Assembly: GCF_027912835.1 (NCBI RefSeq)
Contig: NZ_CP115768.1
Location: 2,782,501-2,846,500 of the forward strand
Length of the DNA stretch: 64,000 nucleotides
Reading direction: 5' to 3'
Origin: Paracoccus sediminicola
GTDB taxonomy: Bacteria; Pseudomonadota; Alphaproteobacteria; Rhodobacterales; Rhodobacteraceae
A program made the translations under genes and the position numbers. Positions 9,841-19,326 of this stretch are shown one piece after another (position 1 is the stretch's first letter; each line of letters starts with the position of its first letter). The notes below the pieces were generated by a model, which had not been told where the DNA came from, made no database searches, and worked only from the letters and a program-made list of their open reading frames with translations.

Positions 9841-10757
9841 TGGCAATCCGGTCTGCACAGCATGTGCATGGCGCGTCCACAGGGGGCACGCGGCCTGTGC
9901 ACAGCCGTGGCCGCGCAGGGCCGAGGCCGGTCTGGCGCGGATTTGCGGCTGTCGGGATCGCGTCAACATTGCTAACCCTTCAGCCGACAGAGGCGCCGGC
10001 CCAGGCTGCGCGGTTTACCGCGCCCGAGGGGTGCAGTCTCCAGATGACGGTTCAGACCCGCGGCTGCAAAGTGTCCCAGCATTACATCTGCGCGGCGGAC
10101 CGGGCGGGCGATCAGCATGTGGTCTATTACGACCGCGAGGGGCCGAGCTATCATTCCAAGATCGACGCCGAGACGCGCTGGCTTGAATCGAATGATCTGA
10201 ATACCGGGCTGTCGGATTTTCTGGTGCCGGATGCGCCGGACCATGCCTCTTTCTCGACCCTGATCGAGACCGGGCGCGACGATTTCGATTTCTGGACCGT
10301 TTCGAACAGCGGCGAGCGTCTGCGCAATATCGGCGAGGACCAACTGACCGGAGAGACGGCCACGATCGACGGGGTCGAACTGGAGCTGACCGAGTTCAAG
10401 CTGGATGTGTTTTCCGAGGATGGGCAGTTGCTCATCCAGTCGCGGGGACAGCAATTCATCAGCCGCAGCCACGGGCGGTTCTATGGCGGGATCGAGCAAT
10501 CCTCGGACTGGACGGGCGAACGTTACGAAGAAAATGACAGCCCCGTCACCTTTGCCTTTCCGGGCGAGGACGGGTTCGGCATGACCGAGCCGCTTTTCGA
10601 TTGCGAGATCCAGATGGTGCGGGCCACACCGCTTTCCCCCGGCGATGAAATGCTCCGTACGAAGCTTGCGTCGGTAAGGACTTCAACGCGCCCTTATCTG
10701 CAAACGGCCGCGCGGCCCGATGCGTCCCATATCTCTGGTCAGGAGGTTGCCCAATGA
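9840..10757 (+). CDS. Putative secreted hypothetical protein between gltD and gltB
   Basis: Unrecognised protein of about 305 residues. After an Arg-rich N-region there is a hydrophobic stretch (FAAVGIASTLLTLQP) ending in APAQA, a plausible signal peptidase site, so the mature part is probably periplasmic. The mature region is acidic, rich in beta-prone sequence, and has cysteines in GCSLQM, RGCKVS and YICAAD near the N-terminus and FDCEIQM late on. The start overlaps the gltD stop, and its stop overlaps the gltB start by ATGA, so it is locked into the glutamate synthase operon. The first ~25 residues are unusual for a signal peptide, and an internal GTG start is possible. No function is assigned. 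Confidence 0.75.
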   Translation: MAIRSAQHVHGASTGGTRPVHSRGRAGPRPVWRGFAAVGIASTLLTLQPTEAPAQAARFTAPEGCSLQMTVQTRGCKVSQHYICAADRAGDQHVVYYDREGPSYHSKIDAETRWLESNDLNTGLSDFLVPDAPDHASFSTLIETGRDDFDFWTVSNSGERLRNIGEDQLTGETATIDGVELELTEFKLDVFSEDGQLLIQSRGQQFISRSHGRFYGGIEQSSDWTGERYEENDSPVTFAFPGEDGFGMTEPLFDCEIQMVRATPLSPGDEMLRTKLASVRTSTRPYLQTAARPDASHISGQEVAQ

Positions 10758-13700
10758 CTGAACTCGCGCATAACTGGCACGCCAATGAAGACGCTCGCCG
10801 CAAATGGATGGCGGAGAACAGTCTGTACCGGGCGGAGGACGAGCATTCATCCTGCGGGGTTGGTCTGGTGGTCAGCATCGACGGCACGCCTTCGCGGCAG
10901 GTGGTGCAGAACGGTATCGATGCGCTGAAGGCGATCTGGCATCGCGGGGCGGTGGATGCGGATGGCAAGACCGGCGACGGGGCGGGGATCCATGTGCAGA
11001 TCCCGGTGCCGTTCTTCTATGACCAGATCCGCCGCACCGGGCACGAGCCCGACAAGGACAAGCTGATCGCGGTCGGGCAGGTCTTCCTGCCGCGCACCGA
11101 TTTCGGCGCTCAGGAACGTTGCAGGACCATCGTCGAGACCGAGGTGATCCGCATGGGTCACTATATCTATGGCTGGCGGCATGTTCCGGTCGATATTTCG
11201 GTGCTTGGCGACAAGGCCAATGCCACTCGCCCCGAGATCGAGCAGATCCTGATCCGCAACGACAAGGGGCTGTCGGCGGTCGAGTTCGAGCGCGAGCTGT
11301 ATATCATCCGCCGCCGCATCGAAAAGGCCGCCGCCGCGGCGCAGATCCCGCAGCTTTACTTCTGCTCGCTGTCCTGCCGCAGCATCATCTATAAGGGGAT
11401 GATGCTGGCCGAACAGGTGGCCGAGTTCTATCCCGACCTGAAGGATGAGCGCTTCGAAAGCGCTTTCGCGATCTATCACCAGCGTTATTCCACCAACACC
11501 TTCCCGCAATGGTGGCTGGCGCAGCCCTTCCGCATGCTGGCCCATAACGGCGAGATCAACACGCTGAAGGGCAATCTGAACTGGCTGAAAAGCCACGAAA
11601 TCCGCATGGCGTCGAGCGCGTTCGGCGATATGGCCGAGGATATCAAGCCGATCGCGCCGGGCGGGTCGTCTGATTCTGCGGCTCTGGATGCGGTGTTCGA
11701 GGTGATGGTGCGCTCGGGCCGCTCGGCGCCGATGACGAAGACCATTCTGGTGCCGGAAAGCTGGTCGAAGACGGTCACCGACATGCCGAAGGCCTGGGCG
11801 GATATGTATGCCTATTGCAACGCCGTGATGGAGCCGTGGGACGGACCGGCGGCGCTGGCGATGACCGACGGGCGCTGGGTCTGCGGCGGGCTGGACCGCA
11901 ACGGGCTGCGCCCGATGCGCTATGTGGTCACCGGGGATAATCTGCTGATCGCGGGTTCCGAGGTCGGCATGGTGCCCGTCGATGAGGCCAATGTCGTCGA
12001 GAAGGGCGCGCTCGGCCCCGGGCAGATGATCTGCGTCGATATGGAAGACGGCAAGCTCTACCACGATTCCGAGATCAAGGACCGGCTATCGGCCAGCCAG
12101 CCCTTTGGAGAATGGATCGAGAAGGTCGTGCAGCTTTCCGAAGAAATGCGCGATCTCCCCGAAGAGCTGGTTTTCAAGGGCGAAGAGCTGCGCCGCCGCC
12201 AGACCGCGGCCGGCTTTACCATCGAAGAGCTGGAAAACGTGCTGTCCCCCATGGCCGAGGACGGCAAGGAAGCGATCGCCAGCATGGGCGACGATACCCC
12301 GCCCGCGGTGCTGTCCAGCCAGTATCGCCCGCTGAGCCATTTCTTCCGGCAGAATTTCAGCCAGGTGACCAACCCGCCCATCGACTCGCTGCGCGAAACG
12401 CGGGTAATGAGCCTCAAGACGCGGTTCGGCAATCTCAAGAACGTGCTCGACGAGAGCTCCAGCCAGACCGAGATTCTGCTGCTGGAAACACCTTTCGTCG
12501 CCAATGGCGAATTCGCCGAGATGATGAAACTGTTCGGCGACTCGGTCACGCAGATCGACTGCACCTATCCGAAGGATGCCGGCGCCGAGGCGCTTGGCGA
12601 AGCGCTTGCCCGGATTCGGGCCGAGGCAGAGGATGCGGTGCGCTCGGGTGCGGGGCATCTGGTGCTGAGCGACGAGAGGATCGGGGCAGAGCGTATCGGG
12701 GTCCCGATGATCCTGGCCACCTCGGCGGTGCATAGCTGGCTGACCAGCAAGGGGCTGCGGACATTCTGCTCGCTGAATGTGCGCTCGGCGGAATGTGTCG
12801 ATTCGCATTATTTCGCGGTGCTGATGGGCTGCGGGGCGACCACGGTGAACCCCTACCTCGCCCAGGACAGCATCGCCGACCGGATCGACCGGGGCCTGCT
12901 GGAGGGCACGCTGATCGAGAATATGCGCCGCTATCGCGATGCTATCGACGCGGGTCTGTTGAAGATCATGTCGAAGATGGGGATTTCGGTCCTGTCCTCC
13001 TATCGCGGCGGGCTGAATTTCGAGGCGGTCGGGCTGTCGCGGGCGCTGGTAAACGAATATTTCCCCGGCATGCAGAGCCGCATCTCGGGCATCGGGCTAC
13101 ACGGCATTCAACGCAAGCTGGAAGAGGTCCATGCCCGCGGTTTTCAGGGCGAGGCACAGCTTCTGCCGGTGGGCGGTTTCTACAAGCTGCGCCGCTCGGG
13201 CGAAAAACACGCCTGGGGCGCCAACAATATGCGGCTGTTGCAACTGGCCTGCGAAAAGGCGTCCTACGACGTCTGGAAGCAGTTCTCGAAAGCTGTGCGG
13301 TCAAACCCGCCGATCCATGTGCGCGACCTCTTGGACGTGAAGCCGCTTGGCAAGCCGGTCCCGATCGAAGAGGTGGAATCCATCACCTCGATCCGCAAGC
13401 GCTTCGTGACGCCGGGCATGTCCCTGGGGGCGCTGTCGCCCGAGGCGCATATGACGCTGAACATCGCGATGAACCGGATCGGGGCGAAGTCGGATTCCGG
13501 CGAGGGCGGCGAAGACCCGGCGCATAGCCATCCGCTGCCCAATGGCGACAATCCCTGCGCCAAGATCAAGCAGGTCGCCTCGGGCCGGTTCGGGGTCACG
13601 GCGGAATATCTGAATGCCTGTGAAGAGCTGGAAATCAAGGTCGCCCAGGGTGCCAAACCCGGTGAGGGTGGCCAGCTTCCGGGCATGAAGGTGACCAAGC

Positions 13701-15298
13701 TGATCGCGCGGCTGCGCCACTCGACCCCCGGAGTCACGCTGATCTCGCCGCCGCCGCATCACGATATCTACAGTATCGAGGATCTGGCGCAGCTGATCTA
13801 TGACCTCAAGCAGATCAACCCGCGGGCCAAGATCACCGTGAAACTGGTGGCGTCGTCAGGCGTCGGCACGATTGCGGCGGGTGTGGCCAAGGCGAAGGCC
13901 GATATCATCCTGATCTCGGGCCATAATGGCGGGACGGGGGCATCGCCTGCGACCTCGATCAAATTTGCCGGTCTGCCCTGGGAGATGGGCCTGACGGAAG
14001 CGCATCAGGTTCTGGCGATGAACAATCTGCGCGAACGCGTCACGCTGCGCACCGATGGCGGGCTGCGCACCGGCCGCGACATCGTCATGGCCGCGATGAT
14101 GGGGGCCGAGGAATACGGCATCGGCACCGCCGCGCTGATCGCCATGGGCTGCATCATGGTGCGTCAGTGCCAGTCGAATACCTGCCCGGTGGGCGTGTGC
14201 ACGCAGGATGAAAAGCTGCGCGCGATGTTCAACGGCTCGGCCGACAAGGTGGTGAACCTGATCACCTTCTATGCGACCGAGGTGCGCGAGGTGCTGGCCG
14301 AGATCGGGGCGCGCAGCCTCGATGAGGTGATCGGGCGGGCCGATCTGCTGACCCAGGTCAGCCGCGGCGCGGCGCATCTGGACGACCTGGACCTGAACCC
14401 GCTGCTGATCACCGTCGATGGGTCGGACAAGATCGTCTATGACCGTTCCAAGCCGCGCAACGCGGTGATGGACACGCTGGACGCGGAAATCATCCGCGAT
14501 GCCGAGCGGTTCTTCAGCGCCGGTGAGAAGATGCAGCTCCATTACGCGGTGCGCAACACGCTGCGCACCATCGGCACGCGCACCTCGTCGATGATTGTGC
14601 AGAGCTTCGGGATGAACAATAATCTTCAGCCCGATCACCTGACGGTTCGTCTGACCGGCAGCGCGGGGCAGTCGCTGGGCGCCTTCGCGGCGCCGGGGCT
14701 GAAGATCGAGGTGTCGGGCGATGCGAATGACTATGTGGGCAAGGGGCTGTCCGGTGGCATCGTCGTCGTGCGCCCGCCCATGGCCTCGCCGCTGAATGCC
14801 GCAGAGAACGTGATCATCGGCAATACCGTGCTCTATGGCGCCACCGAGGGGTATCTCTTTGCCGCGGGCAAGGCAGGCGAGCGTTTCGCCGTCCGCAACT
14901 CCGGCGCCAAAGCGGTGATCGAGGGCTGCGGTTCGAATGGCTGCGAATACATGACCGGCGGCACGGCGGTGATACTCGGCCGGATCGGGGCCAATTTCGG
15001 CGCCGGGATGACCGGCGGGATGGCCTATCTCTACGATCCAGAAAATGTCGCGACGAGCTATATCAACCCAGAGACGCTGGTGACCTGCCCGGTGACCGTC
15101 GCCCATTGGGAGGAAGAGCTGAAAACCCTGATCGAGCGCCATGCCGAGGAGACCAATTCGGCCAAGGCGCGCGAGATCCTCGAGAACTGGGATCTGGAGC
15201 GCGGAAATTTCCTTCAGGTCTGCCCGAAGGAAATGCTGCCGAATCTGGAACATCCGATCGCGGAATCGGGCGATCTGGCGGCGGTGCCGGCGGAATAG
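10754..15298 (+). CDS. gltB: Glutamate synthase [NADPH] large subunit
   Basis: A 1514-residue alpha subunit. A propeptide of about 33 residues precedes the catalytic Cys34 in SSCGVGLV, the N-terminal glutaminase nucleophile. The glutaminase domain contains QRYSTNTFPQWWLAQPF and HNGEINTLKGN. The FMN synthase domain holds GEGGEDPAHSHPLPNGDN and GHNGGTGASPATS, and the [3Fe-4S] cysteines are in CIMVRQCQSNTCPVGVCTQ. The C-terminal GXGXG helix domain ends with CEYMTGGTAVILG. Length matches the family. It is coupled to the preceding hypothetical gene by ATGA. Confidence 0.97.
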   Translation: MTELAHNWHANEDARRKWMAENSLYRAEDEHSSCGVGLVVSIDGTPSRQVVQNGIDALKAIWHRGAVDADGKTGDGAGIHVQIPVPFFYDQIRRTGHEPDKDKLIAVGQVFLPRTDFGAQERCRTIVETEVIRMGHYIYGWRHVPVDISVLGDKANATRPEIEQILIRNDKGLSAVEFERELYIIRRRIEKAAAAAQIPQLYFCSLSCRSIIYKGMMLAEQVAEFYPDLKDERFESAFAIYHQRYSTNTFPQWWLAQPFRMLAHNGEINTLKGNLNWLKSHEIRMASSAFGDMAEDIKPIAPGGSSDSAALDAVFEVMVRSGRSAPMTKTILVPESWSKTVTDMPKAWADMYAYCNAVMEPWDGPAALAMTDGRWVCGGLDRNGLRPMRYVVTGDNLLIAGSEVGMVPVDEANVVEKGALGPGQMICVDMEDGKLYHDSEIKDRLSASQPFGEWIEKVVQLSEEMRDLPEELVFKGEELRRRQTAAGFTIEELENVLSPMAEDGKEAIASMGDDTPPAVLSSQYRPLSHFFRQNFSQVTNPPIDSLRETRVMSLKTRFGNLKNVLDESSSQTEILLLETPFVANGEFAEMMKLFGDSVTQIDCTYPKDAGAEALGEALARIRAEAEDAVRSGAGHLVLSDERIGAERIGVPMILATSAVHSWLTSKGLRTFCSLNVRSAECVDSHYFAVLMGCGATTVNPYLAQDSIADRIDRGLLEGTLIENMRRYRDAIDAGLLKIMSKMGISVLSSYRGGLNFEAVGLSRALVNEYFPGMQSRISGIGLHGIQRKLEEVHARGFQGEAQLLPVGGFYKLRRSGEKHAWGANNMRLLQLACEKASYDVWKQFSKAVRSNPPIHVRDLLDVKPLGKPVPIEEVESITSIRKRFVTPGMSLGALSPEAHMTLNIAMNRIGAKSDSGEGGEDPAHSHPLPNGDNPCAKIKQVASGRFGVTAEYLNACEELEIKVAQGAKPGEGGQLPGMKVTKLIARLRHSTPGVTLISPPPHHDIYSIEDLAQLIYDLKQINPRAKITVKLVASSGVGTIAAGVAKAKADIILISGHNGGTGASPATSIKFAGLPWEMGLTEAHQVLAMNNLRERVTLRTDGGLRTGRDIVMAAMMGAEEYGIGTAALIAMGCIMVRQCQSNTCPVGVCTQDEKLRAMFNGSADKVVNLITFYATEVREVLAEIGARSLDEVIGRADLLTQVSRGAAHLDDLDLNPLLITVDGSDKIVYDRSKPRNAVMDTLDAEIIRDAERFFSAGEKMQLHYAVRNTLRTIGTRTSSMIVQSFGMNNNLQPDHLTVRLTGSAGQSLGAFAAPGLKIEVSGDANDYVGKGLSGGIVVVRPPMASPLNAAENVIIGNTVLYGATEGYLFAAGKAGERFAVRNSGAKAVIEGCGSNGCEYMTGGTAVILGRIGANFGAGMTGGMAYLYDPENVATSYINPETLVTCPVTVAHWEEELKTLIERHAEETNSAKAREILENWDLERGNFLQVCPKEMLPNLEHPIAESGDLAAVPAE

Positions 15299-15307
15299 GC
15301 GCGGCTT

Positions 15308-15334
15308 TCATCCTGACGCAAATATCCTCGGGGG
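15308..15334 (+). repeat. 27-bp intergenic repeat, copy 1
   Basis: The element begins TCATCCTGACGC, continues AAATATCCTCGGGGG, and matches 24 of 27 bases with an inverted copy at 19716-19742. It is followed at once by a GGGGGC/GCCCCC hairpin at 15331-15346. It lies just after gltB. Confidence 0.7.
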
Positions 15335-15356
15335 GCGTTCGCCCCCTGGGGCGGAC

Positions 15357-15381
15357 GAAGGGGGGCAGACAGCCCCCCTTC
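15357..15381. terminator. Hairpin between convergent gltB and rlmH
   Basis: Perfect 10-bp stem GAAGGGGGGC with loop AGACA, lying between the 3' ends of gltB and rlmH. The A/T edges of the stem give a short T run on both strands, so it could end transcription from both sides, though neither U-tract is strong. A second hairpin (15331-15346) sits just before it. Confidence 0.55.
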
Positions 15382-15398
15382 TTCGTCTCGGTCGCGGT

Positions 15399-15866
15399 TC
15401 ACGCCCGATGATAGGGCGATCCGGCCAGGATCGAGGCCGCGCGATAGAGCTGTTCGGCCAGCATGACGCGGACCAGCATATGCGGCCAGACCATGCGCCC
15501 GAAGCTGATCTGCCAGTCGGCGCGGTTGCGCAGGGCGGGGGCCAGCCCGTCCGCCCCGCCGATGATAAGGCAGATATCGCGGGACTGGTCACGCAACGCA
15601 GCGATGCGCTGCGCGAATTCGGGCGAGGAGGGCTGCTCGCCCCGCTCGTCCAGCATGATGACAAAGCTGCCCTGCGGAATGGCACGCTCGATCAGCGGTG
15701 CTTCGGCCGCCATGCCGCCGCCGCGCTTATCCTCGACCTCGACAAGCTGCACCGGCGGCAGGCCGAGGCTGCGCCCGGTCTTGGCAAAGCGGTCGAGATA
15801 GTCGTCAATCAAGCTCAGCTCGGGCGATTTCCGCAGCCGGCCCACGGTGAGAAGGGTGATGCGCAT
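15399..15866 (-). CDS. rlmH: 23S rRNA (pseudouridine1915-N3)-methyltransferase RlmH
   Basis: A 155-residue SPOUT methyltransferase acting on 23S rRNA helix 69 of the assembled ribosome. The N-terminus MRITLLTVGRLR, the SAM-site IGGADGLAP, and the C-terminus AEQLYRAASILAGSPYHRA are diagnostic. Length is as expected. It lies downstream of rsfS on the same strand, another ribosome-associated factor, with a GC-rich gap of 174 bases between them. Confidence 0.96.
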   Translation of the reverse strand: MRITLLTVGRLRKSPELSLIDDYLDRFAKTGRSLGLPPVQLVEVEDKRGGGMAAEAPLIERAIPQGSFVIMLDERGEQPSSPEFAQRIAALRDQSRDICLIIGGADGLAPALRNRADWQISFGRMVWPHMLVRVMLAEQLYRAASILAGSPYHRA

Positions 15867-16040
15867 GACACAGATTTGCGTGATCGGAGGGTGAAGCGAA
15901 AAAACTCAGCAGCGCCCGACCGGGTGGGGGCGAGAGCCCCGCCTGCGGGGTCGGCAGGGGCCGCCCGGCGCTGACCACCGGGCGAAGGCTCTGAGCGCGG
16001 CGCATCGCGGCGTGGCGACGGCCCGACGCAGCAACGTGGA

Positions 16041-16424
16041 TTAATGCGCAGCCATTTCAGCGCGGAGCGTTTTCAGCTGGTCGCTCGGCATCCACATCTT
16101 TTCGAGCTGATAGAACTCGCGCACTTCCGGGCGGAAGACATGGACGACGACATCATCCGTGTCGATCAGCACCCAGTCGCCCGCATCCTTGCCCTCGATC
16201 CGGGCCGAACGCCCGGTGGCGTCCTTGATGCGCTGTGCGAGTTTCTCGGCGATGGTCGCGACCTGACGGGCGTTGCGGCCCGATGCGATGACCATGTGAT
16301 CGGCCATGGCCGAACGGCCGCGGAGGTCGATGGTCACGACATCCTCGGCCTTGTCATCATCAAGAGAAGTCAGGATACGCTGCAAGATCTCGTCGCTGCT
16401 CAGATCCTGCGGCGCGGCGGTCAC
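16041..16424 (-). CDS. rsfS: Ribosomal silencing factor RsfS (Iojap family)
   Basis: Binds ribosomal protein L14 and blocks subunit joining when nutrients are scarce. Family hallmarks are DDDKAEDVVTIDLRGRS, MADHMVIASGRNARQV, GKDAGDWVLIDTDDVVVHVF and REFYQLEKMW. No ATG is available at the N-terminus. The GTG at 16424 gives 127 residues but has no ribosome binding site. A GGAGGA at 16468-16473 is spaced 8 bases from an in-frame CTG at 16460, which would give 139 residues. The true start is therefore uncertain. Confidence 0.9.
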   Translation of the reverse strand: MTAAPQDLSSDEILQRILTSLDDDKAEDVVTIDLRGRSAMADHMVIASGRNARQVATIAEKLAQRIKDATGRSARIEGKDAGDWVLIDTDDVVVHVFRPEVREFYQLEKMWMPSDQLKTLRAEMAAH

Positions 16425-16536
16425 ATTCGGCTGGTCTGCCGATTGGACGTGATTGGACAGGGGTAGATCCTCCGGTCTTCGCGCCTGATCGCCCCGGCGC
16501 CGGGCTGATATCAATATAGCACCGATAGCGTGTTTC

Positions 16537-17877
16537 TCAATCTCCGGCGATGAATTTCGGCGATGCCGCCCCGTCATCCTCGCCCAGAACCCGGACCTCA
16601 CGCTGCGGGAAGGGAATGGATATGCCGTGTTCCTTGAACGCATCCCAGAGAGCGATGAAGACCTGTCCGCGCACATTGGTAAGCCCGCCCTGCGCGTCCG
16701 AGATCCAGAAGCGCAGCACGTAATCGACCGAGCTGTCGCCGAAGCCGGTGATCCAGCAGACCGGCGTGCGCTGCGCCAGCACACGCTTGACCGTCATGGC
16801 TGCATTGATCGCCACGCGCGACACCTCATGCGGGTCGTCGCCATAGGCGGTGCCAAAATGCACGTCGAGCCGCACGAAATTATTGGTATGCGACCAGTTA
16901 ACCACCTGATTGGTGACGAGATCCTCGTTCGGGATCAGGTATTCCTTCCCGTCCCGCGTCACCACCGAGACATAGCGCGCGCCGAGCGCGTCGATCCAGC
17001 CGAATGTGTCTCCGAGGCTGATGACGTCTCCGGGCTTGACCGATTTGTCCAGCAGGATGATGACGCCGGACACGAGGTTCGACACGACTTTCTGAAGACC
17101 GAAGCCCAGACCGACACCGACCGCGCCGGAAAATACCGCCAGACCGGTCAGATCCACCCCGATCGCCTTCAGCCCGATGACGATGGCCAAAGTGAACAGC
17201 CCGATCTGGAGGATCTTCGCTGTCAGCACCCGCATGGTCGGCGACAGATCCGCAGATGTCGCGAGCCTCCGCGTCAGCACTCCGGTCAGCACCCGCGCCC
17301 CGGCCAGCAGCGCCGTCATCACCGCCGCCGCCTGCACCACCGTCAGCAGCGAGATGCGGAACGAGCCGAGGCTCAGCGCGATGCTGTCCATCAGCCGTCC
17401 CGCCGAGGGGGTGAGGTTCAAAAGATACAACACCGCCCAGATCCAGGCCGCCCATTTCGCGATGCGGCGGGCCAGCGGATTGGCGATCAGCCGCGACAGA
17501 AAGGCGATCAGCAGAACCGCGGTAGCAAGTTCGGCTGCGATGGTGACGACATAGCCCAACGCCGGCAGCGAGAGCTGCGTCAGCACGCCCACCGCCGCCC
17601 AGGCCATCAGGGTGAACAGGATCAGCCTCAGCCGACGGTCGACGATAAGCCCGATGCGGAGCTGCCATTTCGGCCAGCCCTCCCGCTTGCGCAGCCAGCG
17701 ACGCAGCATCGGCGAGAGCAGCCGCGCCAGCAGATGCGCCGCCAACATCAGCAGGATCACCGCCGCGACCTGTGCCAGCCGTGAGGGCGACAGCATGTTG
17801 CGCACGAGCAGATCGAGCTGTTGCCAGAAGCCTCCGGCAGCGTCGATGATATCCTCTGGCGGGGTGATGTTCTCCAT
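16537..17877 (-). CDS. Mechanosensitive ion channel, MscS family
   Basis: A 446-residue inner-membrane channel that opens under hypo-osmotic tension. Several N-terminal transmembrane segments (for example AAVILLMLAAHLLARLL) precede the MscS core: GVGLGFGLQKVVSNLVSGVI (pore helix TM3), then KPGDVISLGDTFGWIDALG and the beta domain with PNEDLVTNQVVNWSH. I place the start at the ATG at 17877 because it leads straight into an amphipathic and membrane region; a GTG at 17937 would add 20 residues. It lies between rsfS and the glycine riboswitch, divergent from gcvT. Confidence 0.92.
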   Translation of the reverse strand: MENITPPEDIIDAAGGFWQQLDLLVRNMLSPSRLAQVAAVILLMLAAHLLARLLSPMLRRWLRKREGWPKWQLRIGLIVDRRLRLILFTLMAWAAVGVLTQLSLPALGYVVTIAAELATAVLLIAFLSRLIANPLARRIAKWAAWIWAVLYLLNLTPSAGRLMDSIALSLGSFRISLLTVVQAAAVMTALLAGARVLTGVLTRRLATSADLSPTMRVLTAKILQIGLFTLAIVIGLKAIGVDLTGLAVFSGAVGVGLGFGLQKVVSNLVSGVIILLDKSVKPGDVISLGDTFGWIDALGARYVSVVTRDGKEYLIPNEDLVTNQVVNWSHTNNFVRLDVHFGTAYGDDPHEVSRVAINAAMTVKRVLAQRTPVCWITGFGDSSVDYVLRFWISDAQGGLTNVRGQVFIALWDAFKEHGISIPFPQREVRVLGEDDGAASPKFIAGD

Positions 17878-17978
17878 AACGGGATTAGACAGCCGGCATG
17901 CCGCAGCTTCAAGGGTTACGGGGATCGGCGGCTTCACTTTCCGCTTGCCTGAATCGGTCCAGCCGCGCTAGGCGTGCT

Positions 17979-18151
17979 CGCGGAATACGGGAGACGCTGG
18001 CGCAGGCCAGGGCCGAAGGAGCAACCGCCCCGGTAATCTCTCAGGCAAAGGGACCGTATCCGCCATAAACTCTGAAGAGTGGCCCATCCGGGCCCGCCGA
18101 AGGATGACGATCTCAGGCGCCCAGAGGCCGGAAGGCCGGGCAGGGACAGAG
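17979..18151 (+). promoter_or_regulatory. Tandem glycine riboswitch
   Basis: Two glycine aptamers are arranged in tandem ahead of gcvT. Aptamer I runs from about 17979 to 18063, with GCGGAATACGG pairing with CCGTATCCGC and the conserved core GCCGAAGGAGCAA and AATCTCTCAGGCAAA. Aptamer II runs from about 18070 to 18151, with CTCTG pairing with CAGAG and the core GCCGAAGGATGACGATCTCAGGCGC. The short linker and both cores match the known gcvT element. Glycine binding is expected to switch on the glycine cleavage operon. Confidence 0.94.
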
Positions 18152-18192
18152 GGGGTGACCAACCGCACGAGACCCGTGCAAGGAGGATGCCT

Positions 18193-19314
18193 TTGGCCGA
18201 GTTGAAACGAACACCGCTCTATGACCTGCATGTCTCGCTGGGGGGCAAGATGGTGCCCTTTGCCGGTTGGGAAATGCCGGTGCAATTCCCGATGGGTGTG
18301 ATGGGCGAGCATCTGCATACGCGCGGAAAGGCCGGGCTGTTCGATGTGAGCCATATGGGACAGGTGATCCTGCGCGCGCCCTCGGGGAAGGCGGCGGATG
18401 CGGCGCAGGTGCTGGAAACCGCCGTGCCCGCCAATATTGTCGGGCTGGGCGAGGGGCGGCAGCGCTATGGGCTTTTCACAAACGAACAGGGTGGCATTCT
18501 TGACGATCTGATGATCGCGAACAGGGGGGACCATCTGTTCCTGGTGGTCAATGCCGCCTGTGCCGATCAGGATATCGCCCTGCTGCGCAAGCTGGATGGC
18601 GTCAGCGTCGAGCCGATCACCGACCGCGCGCTGCTGGCGTTGCAGGGGCCGGAAGCGGTTCGGGTGCTATCCGCGCTGATCCCGGCTGTGGCCGAGATGA
18701 AATTCATGGATGTGGCCGTGCTGGACTGGGACGGGGCCGAGATGTGGGTCTCGCGTTCCGGCTATACCGGCGAGGACGGGTTCGAGATTTCCGTGCCCGC
18801 CGACCGGGCCGAGGCGTTTGCCAAGGCGCTGCTGGCCGATGAAGCGGTCGCGCCCATCGGTCTCGGCGCGCGCGATTCGCTGCGGCTCGAGGCCGGGATG
18901 CCGCTTTACGGGCATGACATGGATGCGGACGTGACGCCGGGCGCGGCGGCGCTTGGCTGGTCGATCCCGAAAATACGGCGGACGGGCGGCGAGCGCGAAG
19001 GCGGCTTCCCCGGTGCGGATGTGATCCTTCCCGAACTGGCCGAAGGGGCCGCGAGCAAGCGCATCGGGCTGCGCCCCGAGGGGCGCGCGCCGATCCGCGA
19101 GGGGGTGGCGATTTACGATGCCGCCGAGGGTGGCGCGCAGATCGGCACGGTCTGTTCGGGCGGTTTCGGTCCGTCTGTCGGCGGTCCGGTCGCCATGGCC
19201 ATCCTGCCATCTGGTCTTTCGGATGGTGATACGGTTTATGCTGAGCTGCGCGGCAAGCGCGTGCCGGTGAAGGTCTCTGATCTGCCCTTCATCAAACCCG
19301 ACTATAAACGCTGA
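18193..19314 (+). CDS. gcvT: Aminomethyltransferase, glycine cleavage T protein
   Basis: A 373-residue folate-dependent T protein that moves the aminomethyl carbon from lipoyl-GcvH to tetrahydrofolate. Visible motifs include TPLYDLHVSLGGKMVPFAGW, LFDVSHMGQ, GYTGEDGFEI and LRLEAGMPLYGHDM. A strong AGGAGG at 18181-18186 touches an ATG at 18187, which is too close. The in-frame TTG at 18193, spaced 6 bases, is the better start. Directly under the glycine riboswitch and followed by gcvH after 12 bases. Confidence 0.95.
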   Translation: MAELKRTPLYDLHVSLGGKMVPFAGWEMPVQFPMGVMGEHLHTRGKAGLFDVSHMGQVILRAPSGKAADAAQVLETAVPANIVGLGEGRQRYGLFTNEQGGILDDLMIANRGDHLFLVVNAACADQDIALLRKLDGVSVEPITDRALLALQGPEAVRVLSALIPAVAEMKFMDVAVLDWDGAEMWVSRSGYTGEDGFEISVPADRAEAFAKALLADEAVAPIGLGARDSLRLEAGMPLYGHDMDADVTPGAAALGWSIPKIRRTGGEREGGFPGADVILPELAEGAASKRIGLRPEGRAPIREGVAIYDAAEGGAQIGTVCSGGFGPSVGGPVAMAILPSGLSDGDTVYAELRGKRVPVKVSDLPFIKPDYKR

Positions 19315-19326
19315 GGAGCGCGACCC

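Noticed and set aside
10847..15253. Long antisense frames (405 and 465 residues) inside gltB
   Set aside because: gltB is complete with all catalytic motifs; the antisense products have no recognisable domain.
15867..16040. Possible small gene between rlmH and rsfS
   Set aside because: The short frames are Pro/Arg-rich with no ribosome site; the stretch is GC-rich and prone to hairpins only.
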